Below are positions 46,681 through 58,200 of a DNA stretch of 64,000 nucleotides, piece after piece. The notes below the pieces were generated by a model. The model made no database searches, had not been told where the DNA came from, and saw nothing but the letters and a program-made list of their open reading frames with translations. The first letter of the stretch is position 1; every line of letters starts with the position of its first letter. Position numbers and translations under genes: made by a program. The stretch is from the NCBI RefSeq assembly GCF_032854445.1, contig NC_088306.1, positions 29,485,764 to 29,549,763 on the forward strand, written 5' to 3'. This stretch comes from Liolophura sinensis (Eukaryota; Mollusca; Polyplacophora; Chitonida; Chitonidae).

Positions 46681-48905
46681 TTGGTCATTAGGAAACAGTT
46701 ATTTCCTGGTGGTCATTAGGAAACAGTTCTATCCTGGTGGTCATCAGGAAACAGTTATATCCTGGTAATCATTAGGAAACAGTTATATATATCCTGATGG
46801 TTATTAGGAAACAGTTATATCCTGGTGGTCATTAGGAAACAGTTATATCCTGGTGGTCATCAGGCAACAGTTATATCCTGGTGGTCATTAGGAAACAGTT
46901 CTATCCTGGTGGTTATTAGGAAACAGTTATATCCTGGTGGTCATCAGGAAACAGTTCTATCCTGGTGGTTATTAGGAAACAGTTATATCCTGGTGGTTAT
47001 CAGCAAACAGTTATATCCTGGTGGTCATTAGGAAACAGTTATATCCTGGTGGTCATCAGGAAACAGTTCTATCCTGGTGGTTATTAGGAAACAGTTATAT
47101 CCTGGTGGTTATCAGCAAACAGTTATATCCTGGTGGTCATTAGGAAACAGTTATATCCTGGTGGTCATCAGGAAACAGTTCTATCCAAGGGGTCATTAGG
47201 AAACAGTTCTATCCTGGTGGTTATTAGGAAACAGTTCTATCCTGGTGGTCATTAGGAAACAGTTATATCCTGGTGGTCATTAGGAAACAGTTATATCCTG
47301 GTGGTCATTAGGAAACAGTTCTATCCTGGTGGTCATTAGAAAACAGTTATATCCTGGTGGTCATTAGAAAACAGTTATATCCTGGTGGTCATTAGGAAAC
47401 AGTTATATCCTGGTGGTTGAAAGGAAACAGTTATATCCTGGTGGTTATAGGAAACAGTTATATCCTGGTGGTCATTAGGAAACAGTTATATCCTGGTGGT
47501 CATCAGGAAACAGTTCTATCCTGGTGGTCATTAGGAAACAGTTATATCCTGGTGGTTATTAGGAAACAGTTATATCCTGGTGATTATCAGGAAACAGTTC
47601 TATCCTGGTGGTCATTAGGAAACAGTTATATCCTGGTGGTCATTAGGAAACAGTTATATCCTGGTGGTCATCAGGAAACAGTTATATATATCCTGGTGGT
47701 TATTAGGAAACAGTTCTATCCTGGTGGTCATCAGGAAACAGTTATATATATCCTGGTGGTCATTAGGAAACAGTTATATCCTGGTGGTCATCAGGAAACA
47801 GTTATATCCTGGTGGTCATCAGGAAACAGTTATATCCTGGTGGTTATTAGGAAACAGTTATATCCTGGTGGTTATTAGGAAACAGTTCTATCCTGGTGGT
47901 CATTGGGAAACAGTTCTATCCTGGTGGTCATTAGGAAACAGTTCTATCCTGGTGGTCATTAGGAAACAGTTATATCCTGGTGATTATCAGGAAACAGTTC
48001 TATCCTGGTGGTCATTAGGAAACAGTTATATCCTGGTGGTCATTAGGAAACAGTTATATCCTGGTGGTCATTAGGAAACAGTTATATATATCCTAGTGGT
48101 TATTAGGAAACAGTTCTATCCTGGTGGTCATCAGGAAACAGTTATATATATCCTGATGGTCATTAGGAAACAGTTATATCCTGGTGGTCATCAAGAAACA
48201 GTTCTATCCTGGTGGTCATCAGGAAACAGTTCTATCCTGGTGGTTATTAGGAAACAGTTATATCCTGGTGATTATCAGCAAACAGTTATATCCTGGTGGT
48301 CATCAGGAAACAGTTCTATCCTGGTGGTCATTAGGAAACAGTTCTATCCTGGTGGCCATTAGGAAACAGTTATATCTTGGTGGTCATTAGGAAACAGTTA
48401 TATCCTGGTGGTTGAAAGGAAACAGTTATATCCTGGTGGTCATCAGGAAACAGTTATATCCTGGTGGTCATTAGGAAACAGTTATATATATCCTGGTGGT
48501 TATTAGGAAACAGTTCTATCCTGGTGGTCATCAGGAAACAGTTATATATATATCCTGGTGGTCATTAAGAAACAGTTATATCCTGGTGGTCATCAGGAAA
48601 CAGTTCTATCCTGGTGGTCATTAGGAAACAGTTCTATCCTGGTGGTCATTAGGAAACAGTTCTATCCTGGTGGTTGTTAGGAAACAGTTATATCCTGGTG
48701 ATTATCAGGAAACAGTTCTATCCTGGTGGTCATTAGGAAACAGTTATATCCTGGTGGTCATCAGGAAACAGTTCTATCCTGGTGGTCATTAGGAAACAGT
48801 TATATCCTGGTGGTCATCAGGAAACAGTTCTATCCTGGTGGTCATTAAGAAACAGTTATATGCTGGTGGTCATCAGGAAACAGTTATATCCTGGTGGTCT
48901 CTAGA
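46681..48905. repeat. 28-bp minisatellite, roughly 75-80 copies
   Basis: The consensus is 'aggaaacagttatatcctgg' plus tggtcatt. Common variants are ttctatcc for ttatatcc, catc for catt, and a 4-bp insertion (tatatatatcc). 28 is not divisible by three, so frames rotate and produce overlapping periodic ORFs. Confidence 0.97.
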
Positions 48906-49240
48906 AAACAGAAATGTGTGATATTCTGGTGGTCATCAGGAAACAGTAAAGTGTTATACCCTGGTGGCCATCAGGAAACAGAAATGTGTGATATTCTTGT
49001 GGTCGTCAGGAAACAGGAATGTGTTATATCCGGTGGTCGTCAGGAAACAGGAATGTGTTATATCATGGTTGCAATCAGGAAACAGGAATGTGTTATATCC
49101 TGGTGGTCATCAACAAACAGGAATGTGTTATATCCTGGTTGTAATCAGGAAACAGGAATGTGTTATATTCTGGTTGTCATCAACAAACAGGAATGTGTAA
49201 TTCCCTGGTGATCATCAGGAAAGAGGAATGTGTTAAATAG
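48906..49240. repeat. 35-bp variant of the 28-bp minisatellite, about 9 copies
   Basis: Units read 'ggaaacaggaatgtgttat' then atcctggtggtcatca. Relative to the 28-bp unit, about 7 bp is added around 'gaatgtg'. The transition is abrupt at about 48905. Confidence 0.93.
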
Positions 49241-49474
49241 TCTTCAATGCGGAGTATTGTACCCTTATAGATGGTTATTTGTACAGTTAGCCTTCGGAGT
49301 GCAATTCTATTGCTTTTGTTTTTAGTCCCATTGTCAAAGATTTTATGAGTTATCCGTGAACTGGGCTTGTTTATTCAAAGATATTTCAGACTAGATACAC
49401 TAAAAAAGTCTGTTAATTTTAACCGAAAGTCTGTAATCTGAGTGTTGTAAGAATGTATTCAGCTATCTGCAACG

Positions 49475-49640
49475 GATTATTCTGCTAAATATAAAGCATA
49501 TATTCTATTAATTCAACATAGAGATTGTATTAAACTAACAGGATATTATGCTGAATATAACACAGTGTTACGTTATAATAACAGAATACATTCTAGCATC
49601 ACTCAGACAACAGACAGTGTGTTAAAATTAACAGATTAAC
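49475..49640 (+). repeat. Dispersed repeat, second copy
   Basis: It contains 'ttaattcaacatagagatt', 'gttacgttataataacaga' and 'catcactcagacaacagac', in the same order as the copy at 9765-9880. Confidence 0.6.
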
Positions 49641-49837
49641 TTTTTTTGTGTGCCAGATTTAACTTTAAGCCAAAGCCTTTAATTTAGTAAATTTCCCGAA
49701 AATAATTGCATAACACTTTGCTAAACATGTTAAAATTTGAATGTGTGAACAACGCCACGTTGGCTGCTGAGTTTGGCTAAGATTTAAACTTTAAGATATA
49801 ATTTACCAGTATTAGCTGGTACGCTTTCGAACAACTG

Positions 49838-50240
49838 GGCCTGGTAGTTAGCGTGCCAGCGCTGAACAATAACCCAGGGGTCTCTCATCAATGTGATCGC
49901 CGTGAGTTGAAGTCCAGCTATTGCTGGATTCATTTCCGGCCGTGCATGTAAAGACCTGCTAGCAGCCTGAAGATGGTCGTGGGTTTCTTTCAGGCTCGCC
50001 GGGGTTCCTCCCACCATAATGTTGGCCGCCATCGTATAAGTGAAATATCATTGGATACGGCGTCAAGAATGTGGTCGCTGAGAGTTCAAGGTCAGCTCAT
50101 GCTGTCTTCCCCTCCAGCCCTACCTGAGAAGGTCTTTCAGCAACTTGTGGATGGTCGTGGGTTCTCCCCGGGCTCTGCCTGGTTTCCTCCCGTCATAAAG
50201 CTGACAGCCGTCGTATAAATGAAATTTTCTTGAGTACGAC
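49838..50240 (+). mobile_element. Two head-to-tail SINE family 1 copies
   Basis: Copy A (49838-50067) has a diverged tRNA-like head, a body with 'gtgatcgccgtgagttgaag' and a tail ending 'atacggcgtcaag'. Copy B (50068-50240) lacks the head and starts at 'gtggtcgctgagagttcaag'; its tail is 'cgtcgtataaatgaaat'. Copy B appears to start exactly where the tail of A stops. Confidence 0.85.
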
Positions 50241-50390
50241 CATCCGCAGGTTGCTGGAAAACCTTCCCACGTACGGCCGGAGAGGAAGCCAGCATGAGCT
50301 GGACTTGAATTCAAAGCGACCGCATTGGTGAGAGACTCCTAGGTCATTACGCTGCGCTAGCGCGCTAACCAACTGAGCCACGGAGGCCCC
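50241..50390 (-). mobile_element. Inverted SINE family 1 copy, 3'-truncated
   Basis: The reverse complement starts with 'ggcctccgtggctcagttgg' (A box) and includes 'gaattcaagtccagctca' (B-box region). It directly abuts copy B in opposite orientation, forming a potential hairpin. Confidence 0.88.
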
Positions 50391-50394
50391 GGCA

Positions 50395-51250
50395 CTAAAT
50401 CTGTGGCGAAGTGAGTGAGGGAGAGCACGGAAGGATAGTAGCTGGAAGTTCGTGGGATAGCAATGACTTATCATGTTAGAACCAGGAAACAAGCCGGTTG
50501 GCTTCCAACTTGCGTTATGGCTTTCAGCGTTATTTATGGCAAATAAGTATTCCCAGCCATAGATAACCAACGTTTTCAAAACCTTCAAAATCAACCATAC
50601 AGAAAATTACACGGTCAGATGGATTTCTGAGCAAGGCCCGTATCTTGTACGTGTATGAATTTGCGAAGGTAATTCAGGGGAGCTAATCCCTTTAAAATGC
50701 GTCTTTAAGCTATCTCCCCTGAAAGGTGGGCGTGTGAAAATTGTTAATAATGAAGCGCAAGTTAGCGACAGTTTACTTATTCCTTTTCTATATTGTAGTC
50801 TTGGCTCCAGAAAGAGGTCATTGCTTACCGCTACATATATCTTTATATAGAAGACATTCGTTATACTTCTGTACACAAATGTAGCGGTATAAGGATTTTG
50901 GCTTGTCCCTCCGTTCAACCTTCGTCCATCCACCTGTCTATCTGTCAATCAGTTCAGTCTCTCGCTCTGTTTTGCCTATTTGTCCCAGAGCAAAGCCCAG
51001 ATTAAAGTCTAATACGTATAATGTAAATGTAAATGAAGTCTAAACCAGGAAGTAAAATCACCAGTATTGTTGATCAAGACTGACATGAATAAACATTAAC
51101 AGGTAATTCAGACACGGCACATTTTTTCTCTTTTTCACTAGTACACCGAACCTGACAGCAGTTAAGATTTCACAGTCACTCAGCCACCCGTCCGTTCACC
51201 ATCACATCAGCTCTGGCAAAGTCGCCGACCGTTACTCAAGGAATAAGTTA
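50395..51250. other. Non-coding stretch, nothing recognised
   Basis: Short frames only (113 codons at most, minus strand 50607-50948), without domains. Confidence 0.45.
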
Positions 51251-51254
51251 TCAC

Positions 51255-51660
51255 ACAAAGCCACTCCGGGAGTAACAATTTGTAATAATTTATTTCAAAA
51301 AAGCCACTCTCAGAGTAAGTGTAACATCGCCATTTGTAATACATTCATGAAAACAATATGTTATTACAAAAGGCTACTCTGGGAGTGGCAATTTGTAATA
51401 ATTTACTACAAAAAGCCACTCTTAGAGTAAGTGTAACAACGCAATTTAAAATAAATACCAGTTTTTAATACAGTCTTGAAAGGAAAAAGTTATTTCAAAA
51501 AGCCACTCTACGACTTGCAATTTGTAATAATTTATTACATAAAGCCTCTCCCAGAGTGTAACAACACAATTTACAATACAGAGCAATATGTAGTAATCCT
51601 TACAAAAGGACACTCTGAGAGAAGTCTTTTGTAATATACTCTTGAAGGAAATACGTTATA
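51255..51660. repeat. Diverged ~112-130-bp repeat with small palindromes, 3-4 copies
   Basis: 'aaaagccactct' and 'caatttgtaataattta.tac' alternate with 'agagtaagtgtaacaacgc'. Each unit carries two imperfect palindromes around 'actct..gagt' ('ggctactctgggagtggc' is the clearest). Confidence 0.8.
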
Positions 51661-51664
51661 AGAA

Positions 51665-52865
51665 AAAATCGTGTCCAATCGGCACATGACCAATGCGGCC
51701 AGGTATCTGGCTAAGGGCGGCTGTTTACTTTTTGAACTTCGATTAGTACCACCCATAAACCTGATCTGTCTATAATAACTAAATCTTGATTAACACCGTA
51801 GTTAAGATGTTTTCAAATATACTGTTTCAACCATGGACATGCGATTGCGCTTGACACTACTTCCGGGAATTTTTCAGAAAATGGGAGAGGTACAGAAGTA
51901 CATATACACTGGAGTGTTTCCACGGACAGCCGGCAATTCTATTAAGCCAAAGACCACTCTGAAATGAAGTACATAGCTGATGAAAGGCCATAAAAAACTG
52001 TCCGATAAAATAGCTAGATTTATTTTTTTTTAGAGTTTTTTGAAACCGAATAAAGTTGTGTTAAAAGATCACATTCTACAATGGTCCGTTGTAACACACA
52101 AGATATCAGGTACGTCACATCTATACTTTATGCCTGAAATAATTCGTATCAAGGCCAAATCTGTGAATACATTCATAGGTCTATATATATAAGCATTCTG
52201 AATGGTGAAATGTAGGAGTCTAATGTGTGTTCAGTGACAGAAACCTGATGTGACGTCATTCGTAAGAAAAGACCTTCATAGCATAAAATATTCAAATTCA
52301 CTAGACACTTTTTAATGACCTCTCATCTGAAACCCTCGACAACCCGCAGGTTGTTGCAAGACCTTCTCACGTAGGGCCGGGGTGTTAGATTTTCTCTGCC
52401 CTTAACGCATGCGTTAACGCAGTGCAGATGGAACATGTCTCGTATTTATCGCATCGGACAACGGGTGCATTAACGGTGTAGATTAGCGGTGCAGTAGAAG
52501 CGCGACTCTCAACATATGAGCTCTGGAAACACTGCAAGGCATGCATCAAATCATCGCATGAAGGAACATCACCGAAATCACATATCGTTAATATTTGAAG
52601 CAGATTAAACCACTTCATGCAACGTCTCATAGGAGAGCGCCGTGAGCAGATTCTTGGCCGCAAGGAGACGCTAGTATACAATGAGAGCAGCGGATTGTAG
52701 ATAACTCCATGTCCGGGGACGACATTAAAGACCGAGGCAATAAATAAATGAAACGGTCCCAACCCCACAAAGCAAAGTATTACCTCAGAAAAATTCTTTA
52801 CGATTTCTAATGATAAAGTTTATTCTATAAAATAGAATATACATAACAGTGATTTCAATTCACAT
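51665..52865. other. Non-coding stretch with a SINE fragment
   Basis: 52338-52381 carries a minus-strand SINE family 1 piece ('cccgcaggttgttgcaagac', 'gtagggccgg'). The adjacent 127-codon minus frame (52385-52768) lacks an ATG at its 5' end and any recognised domain. Confidence 0.4.
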
Positions 52866-52870
52866 TTATC

Positions 52871-52951
52871 AAAATCATATAAAAGCTATGTCATTTATAA
52901 ATCACATGAGGGTCATGTTATTTACAAATCATATAAGAGCTATGCCATTTA
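52871..52951. repeat. 27-bp AT-rich tandem repeat, 3 copies
   Basis: The unit 'aaatcatataaaagctatg' plus tcatttat is repeated three times with substitutions. Confidence 0.8.
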
Positions 52952-52954
52952 TAG

Positions 52955-53530
52955 ATACGTTACATGTATACAGTCTTCAGACCACGCTTTAGGTCAAGTA
53001 TGAGTGGCTAGCGCTTTCGTCTGTTAAAATGAGAAAACACAATATAATACTTATCTTTAACACTATTCGCATCGCTGCGAATCATATAACAAAGACCTTT
53101 TTAATTACTTTAATTTTAACCTTACAAATATCACAGCTCCGTTTGTTAACATCTTACAATACAGGAATTGTAATGTTAAACCTAAAACTTCTGAAATATC
53201 ACAATTCTAGGATGCATAACTGTAAGGGTCGTGACAATGATCAAAATTCATATCACATAAGAACATATTTACGTGAACTATATTATCAAATTAACACAAT
53301 TCATTGAATATATCTACACATATACACAAACTGCACTATTAAAGTTTCCCCATGTCGAATCTAATGTTATTTTAAAACTACAATTAGAGGTAAAGAGATA
53401 TTGACTAGCTACATCTAACTACAGAAAGAACATTTCAAAGCGAAATTGATACAGTAGTAGCTTCGCCAAAATGACATCGTCAAATATAAATACAATTCAA
53501 AATGTAACAATGGAGAGATGTGTCAAAATA
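52955..53530. other. AT-rich spacer
   Basis: No gene recognised. The 92-codon frame at 53029-53307 has no domain. Confidence 0.4.
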
Positions 53531-53534
53531 GTAT

Positions 53535-54045
53535 GCCTGTTAATAACAAACAATATAGCTCCCATACAAAAACTCATCCATATACATTAATGACAAACAC
53601 TATAGCTCCTATACAAAAACTCATCCATATACATTAATGACAAACACTATAGCTCCTGTACAAAAACTCATCCATATACATTAATAACAAACACTATAGC
53701 TCCTGTACAAAAACTCATCCATATACATTAATGACAAACACTATAGCTCCTGTACAAAAACTCATCCATATACATTAATAACAAACACTATAGCTCCTGT
53801 ACAAAAACTTATCCATATACATTAATGACAAACACTATAGCTCCTGTACAAAAACTCATCCATATACATTAATGACAAACACTATAGCTCCTGTACAAAA
53901 ACTCATCCATATACATTAATAACAAACACTATAGCTCCTGTACAAAAATTCATCCATATACATTAATAACAAACACTATAGCTCCTGTACAAAAACTCAT
54001 CCATATACATTAACGACTAACACTATAGCTCCTGTACAAAACGAG
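53535..54045. repeat. 47-bp minisatellite, about 11 copies
   Basis: The unit is 'caaacactatagctcctgta' plus 'caaaaactcatccatatac' and attaatga. Copies are nearly identical except at the ends, suggesting recent homogenisation. Confidence 0.97.
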
Positions 54046-54903
54046 TTATAACACCTCCTTTACAAAATAGCATATATACAAGCTAACTAGACAAAAATTA
54101 TGGTTTATACCATTGTGAACAAACTTTGTAAAAAATACTTGAGGAATCTCGACGTTCATTGTTACCGGAAACAATCTTTGCAACTGCTTTTGGATAGTTG
54201 GCTGTATTTTCAAGAGAGGGCATAACGAGAAAAAATACCGAAAGCGTAATGTTAAGGAGGTCTAGCATAATTACTCTACACCAATATGCAAATTAAGTGG
54301 AATAAAGCGGATTTGTACTTGCAAACAGCATATGCTTGATGCTTGTAATGGAAACGATCGTTTGTATACTTCCGGTTTGCTCTAGAGTGGCGCTGCGCTG
54401 CGAGAGGGCTTCGTACCGATATCCACATATGGAATGCCTTCAGTTCTTTGCGTAGATCGAGAGAGAGAAAGGAAACGCCACCCGAATGTTGCCTCCTATG
54501 ATGGCTGGCAGTAGCAGATGGGGACAGTCGGTTATATTGTGTCACTGCTGCATTGTAATTATAGATGGATAATATATATTATATTATATAATATATAGTA
54601 GCCGTGAACAGCTCAAGGCTTTTTTATGGCCGATACCCAGATGATGGATTTTTTCTTATCAGTCACGACATCATTGACGGACCGAGTGCAACGCAGTTCA
54701 CAGATCCCTGTAATCGCTGTGCCAGATTCTATTGGTGCATATGCATCGCAAGAGAGCTTGGGGCTGTTTCTCGAATCAGTCGTAAGGTTATGTCGGTCGC
54801 AAGTACCAATGTGGCGTATGCCGTCATTATGCAACGGCAAGGTGATTAGGCCGGGGTAATGTTACGACCTCTTTGAGAAACCGGGCCCTGCAGATCCGGG
54901 TTT

Positions 54904-55084
54904 GGTTTCACGAAACTTCCTAAGAATTTTTTGCGGGTTTGCTTAAGCAACATAATGCTAAATTGATGGGAAATGTTTGACTTTGGTTTTTTTGTTTTTT
55001 TAGAAACATTCCATGTTTGACATAGCCAAGCCAAAAAACTAGCCACCTAAGCAATTTACTGATCGTAGGAACTTTTGTGAAACC
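54904..55084. mobile_element. Inverted-repeat (MITE-like) element, 181 bp
   Basis: The left end 'ggtttcacgaaacttcctaa' and the reverse complement of the right end, 'ggtttcacaaaagttcctac', match at most positions. The interior is AT-rich and non-coding. Confidence 0.5.
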
Positions 55085-55413
55085 GGGCTCTGGATTTTGT
55101 GACTTTCGCCGGCAATTGGCTATGCTGTGTCCATTACTGTTACTAATACATTACTTTTATTCAGTTTCTGCTGTTGCATTGCCGCCATTACCCGCCATAA
55201 CTGTCACAGAGTATAACACTTATAAGAGCACAGTGGTTTGTTTTGCACAGTATAATTTTCACTTTTACGCCCTCTTTTACACACAGGATTAAAACAAAAG
55301 TAAATAAAATATCAATGCCATCCGGCGGAGCTGTAAGTCTTCCGTTTTACCGGAAAATTATTGAAGCAGGTTTTTTAATTGTTTTCAGGGGTTTTTTTCT
55401 GATTAACGTCTAA

Positions 55414-55419
55414 TTTATT
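55414..55419 (-). terminator. Candidate poly(A) signal for the LRR gene
   Basis: Minus-strand AATAAA about 340 bp past the stop codon. It is the first perfect hexamer I noticed downstream, and its use is inferred. Confidence 0.3.
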
Positions 55420-55755
55420 CATGCATCATGTCCTCAATATTTTTTCAGATTTTTGTTAACCATGGTAACATGGGGATTTGAAAGTCGTTATTTTTACATT
55501 CTTAGAAACTTATATTAGCGTGTATATGAGTGTAAATTGGATAGATCTGTAGATTAAATATTCTGTTGGTAAGCTAACTGTAACTCTGAGATGCCTGAGA
55601 TCCTAAGTTTGCAAAAAACATAAAACAAAAAACAAAGAGCATAAACCAAATACAGTCATTTTGGGGCGCACCGGACTGGCCAAAACAAATTCCAAAGAAG
55701 TGTACAATAAATTTTCTGAGCTATTCTTGTTAAATTTAAATGATTATGAAATGAT

Positions 55756-58149
55756 CTATTTAGGCGGTGCTGATTTCACTCCCCTCTTTTTGCCGCCCAT
55801 CGGACTAATTTTTCCATTTCGTTTCGATTTCGGTTTCTTCGCCGCTGGTGTCTCCTCTACTTTTGGTTTCGGTCTGTCTTTCGCTTCTCGTTTCTTGTAA
55901 GAGGATTGATTGTCGAAAAACACCTGAGCCTTTTGTCGAAGTTTCTCCCAGTTTTTGGGGTATCCATTTGTTAGTTTGTTATCCGAAACATTGAGCTCTT
56001 TTATGCTAGGCAGTTTACATATGTTCTCAGGAAGGCTTTCTAGAATGTTGTCCGAAACGTCCAAGATTTCCAAGCCTGCCAGTTTTTCCATGGGGGTCGG
56101 GAGGGATGTTAAATCGTTGCTCGACGCATTGATGATCTGTAGACGGTACAGGTAAGGGAATTCAATGGGAAACTCGTCTATATAGTTGTGAGAGACATTC
56201 AAATTCAACAGGGACGCCATGACGTCGATCTTGTCCTTTGGGAAAGTTAGCAGTTGGTTATTGGATAGGTTCAGTACGAGCAGCTTCCGCAAATCGCCGA
56301 AGTCATCCGGCAGAAGCGACATGTTGTTGTGAGACATATCTAGCTGTTGTAGAGACAGTAGCTTTGTCAGTCCTTCCACGAACTGAGTGATGCGGTTGTT
56401 GGAAGCGTCCAGTTTGACCAAATACGTCAGCACGTCGATGTTTTGGGGAAGGTCGCTAATGACGTTGTGGCTGATGTCGAGCTCGCGCAGAGTGCGAATT
56501 TTACAAACACTGTCCGTCAATGACGCCAGCTTGTTGTTCGATACACACAGTCTCCTGAGCATGCGCAGGTTGAAAACGGCCGGGGGGATTTCCTCCAAGT
56601 GAAGGTTACTCAACTCCAGACTAGTCAAGTTGCACAAATGCTCTTTGTCTCCCATAATGTTAAGGACACACTTGGGTTCGTCGGCGGCTGCAGTCAGTGG
56701 GTTGTCGGACATGTCCAGATGCATCACCGAGGTGGGCAGCGTAAGGTCGTTGAAAAAATTCGCGGCAACGTTGAAAGACTTCAGCTGGAACATGTGACTG
56801 ACAGACTTGGGCATGTGATTTATCTCGTTGTTCGACACGTGGAACACTTCGAGGTTGCGCAACTTTCTCAGGTCGCTCGGCAGAGCCGTAAGTCGATTGT
56901 TCGACATATCCAGATATGTTAGAACTTGCTCTTCGCCTAAAGAATCAGGTATAAGTGCCACTTTATTGTGTGAAAAGTCCAAGTACTTAAGGCTACGGAT
57001 ATTGCCGATGTTTTCCGGAAGTTCACGAATCTTGTTATAGGAGACGTCAATGGTCTTTAGCTGTCTCATTTCGACGATGTCATCCGGAATTACTTCTATC
57101 TGATTATGAGACGCGTGCAAATGCTCCAGGTTTTTCATAAAAACGCAACCTTTCAAAGATTCCAGTTTGTTGTTGTTGACGTCAAAGTGTTCCAGTCTCG
57201 CCAGTTCCTTCACACTTGTCGGAAGATACTCAACCTGATTGTTAGCCATTTTGAATGTTTCCATTCTTCTCAGCCTTCCAATGTCGTCGGGAAGACCTGG
57301 GATTTCATTATTGGAGACGTCTAAGTAAACGATAGAATGGGACAGATTGCAGATTTCCTCTGGCAGAGATTTTAGTTGGTTATTGGACAGATCCAAATGG
57401 TTCAGGTATTTGATGCCGCCGATCTTGGGTGGCAGTTCCACGAGGAGGTTGTTTGCCAGATTTAGCCAGGTCAAGCATGTCAGTTTATCTATCGTGTCAG
57501 GAAGAGTCTGGATGGAATTATTACTGAGGTTAAGCACTCTGATGCGCGGTTTTTTCACCGCAGCGTCGGGAAGCGTTGTGAGTTTGTTTCCCTGTAGATT
57601 AATCGAAGCTCCCACTTCATACACGTTCTTCCGGAGCGATTTGATGATGTTATGCGACAGATCGACGTCTTCCAGCGACGATGCTTTCCCAAAGGTTTTT
57701 GGGAGGACTCTAATTCTGTTGTTGGAGGCGCGAAGATACGCCAATCCGCTCGCCTTGTGGATCGTAGGGGGCAACTTCTTGATGTTGTTGTTAGTCAAGT
57801 CCAGGGTTCTCAGCTTTTTAATCTTGGCAATCGAACCGGGTACAGTGTTCAGAGCATTATTCCGAATGTTGATCTGTTCAAGGTTGACTAAGTTTCCGAC
57901 GTCTTTCGGTAATTTTTTCATGCGATTATTCTCGCAGTTCAAATCCACTGCCAAATCAAAGATTTCCTCGTTAGCCCAAATATCAATTGGCAACGATTTT
58001 ACATTCAAGGTGCTGAATTTAAGATGGACGTTCTTTCCTATCCTTTTAATATGAAATTTTCTCAAGGGTTCGGCCAGTGAGACTATTTTGCTGCCCGGCC
58101 CCGTAGCCGGTGGGGGTTTCTCATCCTTCTTCCTTCGTTTAGGAGGCAT
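55756..58149 (-). CDS. Intracellular leucine-rich-repeat protein, 797 aa, about 29 LRRs
   Basis: A long solenoid scaffold likely to bind partner proteins; the specific role is unknown. The start is the ATG at 58149 (MPPKRRKKDEK) in a good context (caccATG). The frame stays open 27 codons farther but contains no other ATG. A short basic N-terminus is followed by LRRs from about residue 63 to 737, mostly 23 residues long with the pattern 'LxxLDLSNNxIxxLPxxI', the SHOC2/PIRL-like class. One longer unit (about 33 residues, with 'DEPKCVLNIMGDKEHL') lies between repeats 19 and 20. There is no signal peptide, transmembrane segment or Cys-rich cap, so it is cytosolic or nuclear. The final 60 residues are Lys/Arg/Pro-rich ('KKPKSKRNGK', 'GGKKRGVK'), possibly a nuclear-localisation or nucleic-acid-binding tail. 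No kinase, death or GTPase domain is present. The coding region is intronless. A possible acceptor (tgtag at 58192-58188) 38 nt upstream suggests a 5' UTR intron. Confidence 0.93.
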   Translation of the reverse strand: MPPKRRKKDEKPPPATGPGSKIVSLAEPLRKFHIKRIGKNVHLKFSTLNVKSLPIDIWANEEIFDLAVDLNCENNRMKKLPKDVGNLVNLEQINIRNNALNTVPGSIAKIKKLRTLDLTNNNIKKLPPTIHKASGLAYLRASNNRIRVLPKTFGKASSLEDVDLSHNIIKSLRKNVYEVGASINLQGNKLTTLPDAAVKKPRIRVLNLSNNSIQTLPDTIDKLTCLTWLNLANNLLVELPPKIGGIKYLNHLDLSNNQLKSLPEEICNLSHSIVYLDVSNNEIPGLPDDIGRLRRMETFKMANNQVEYLPTSVKELARLEHFDVNNNKLESLKGCVFMKNLEHLHASHNQIEVIPDDIVEMRQLKTIDVSYNKIRELPENIGNIRSLKYLDFSHNKVALIPDSLGEEQVLTYLDMSNNRLTALPSDLRKLRNLEVFHVSNNEINHMPKSVSHMFQLKSFNVAANFFNDLTLPTSVMHLDMSDNPLTAAADEPKCVLNIMGDKEHLCNLTSLELSNLHLEEIPPAVFNLRMLRRLCVSNNKLASLTDSVCKIRTLRELDISHNVISDLPQNIDVLTYLVKLDASNNRITQFVEGLTKLLSLQQLDMSHNNMSLLPDDFGDLRKLLVLNLSNNQLLTFPKDKIDVMASLLNLNVSHNYIDEFPIEFPYLYRLQIINASSNDLTSLPTPMEKLAGLEILDVSDNILESLPENICKLPSIKELNVSDNKLTNGYPKNWEKLRQKAQVFFDNQSSYKKREAKDRPKPKVEETPAAKKPKSKRNGKISPMGGKKRGVKSAPPK

Positions 58150-58200
58150 GGTGAGGGTAAAGTCAGCAATCACAAATGTGTACGTACCTACAATTATAAA

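Larger units (their letters stand above)
54050..55750. other. Non-coding stretch 3' of the LRR gene
   Basis: An AT palindrome lies at about 54567-54597 (tatatattatattatataata). An inverted-repeat element lies at 54904-55084. A minus-strand AATAAA at 55414-55419 could serve the LRR gene. No gene was recognised. Confidence 0.45.

Noticed and set aside
46825-48390. Overlapping periodic ORFs (up to 153 codons) in the 28-bp array
   Set aside because: Units not divisible by three rotate through frames that happen to lack stops. Simple by-product of the repeat.
52385-52768. 127-codon minus-strand frame
   Set aside because: It lacks an ATG at its 5' end, has no polypyrimidine acceptor upstream and shows no recognisable domain. 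Kept only as a note.
56599-58054. Plus-strand ORFs of 107 and 235 codons opposite the LRR gene
   Set aside because: They are antisense shadows of the regular LRR coding sequence; no domain of their own.
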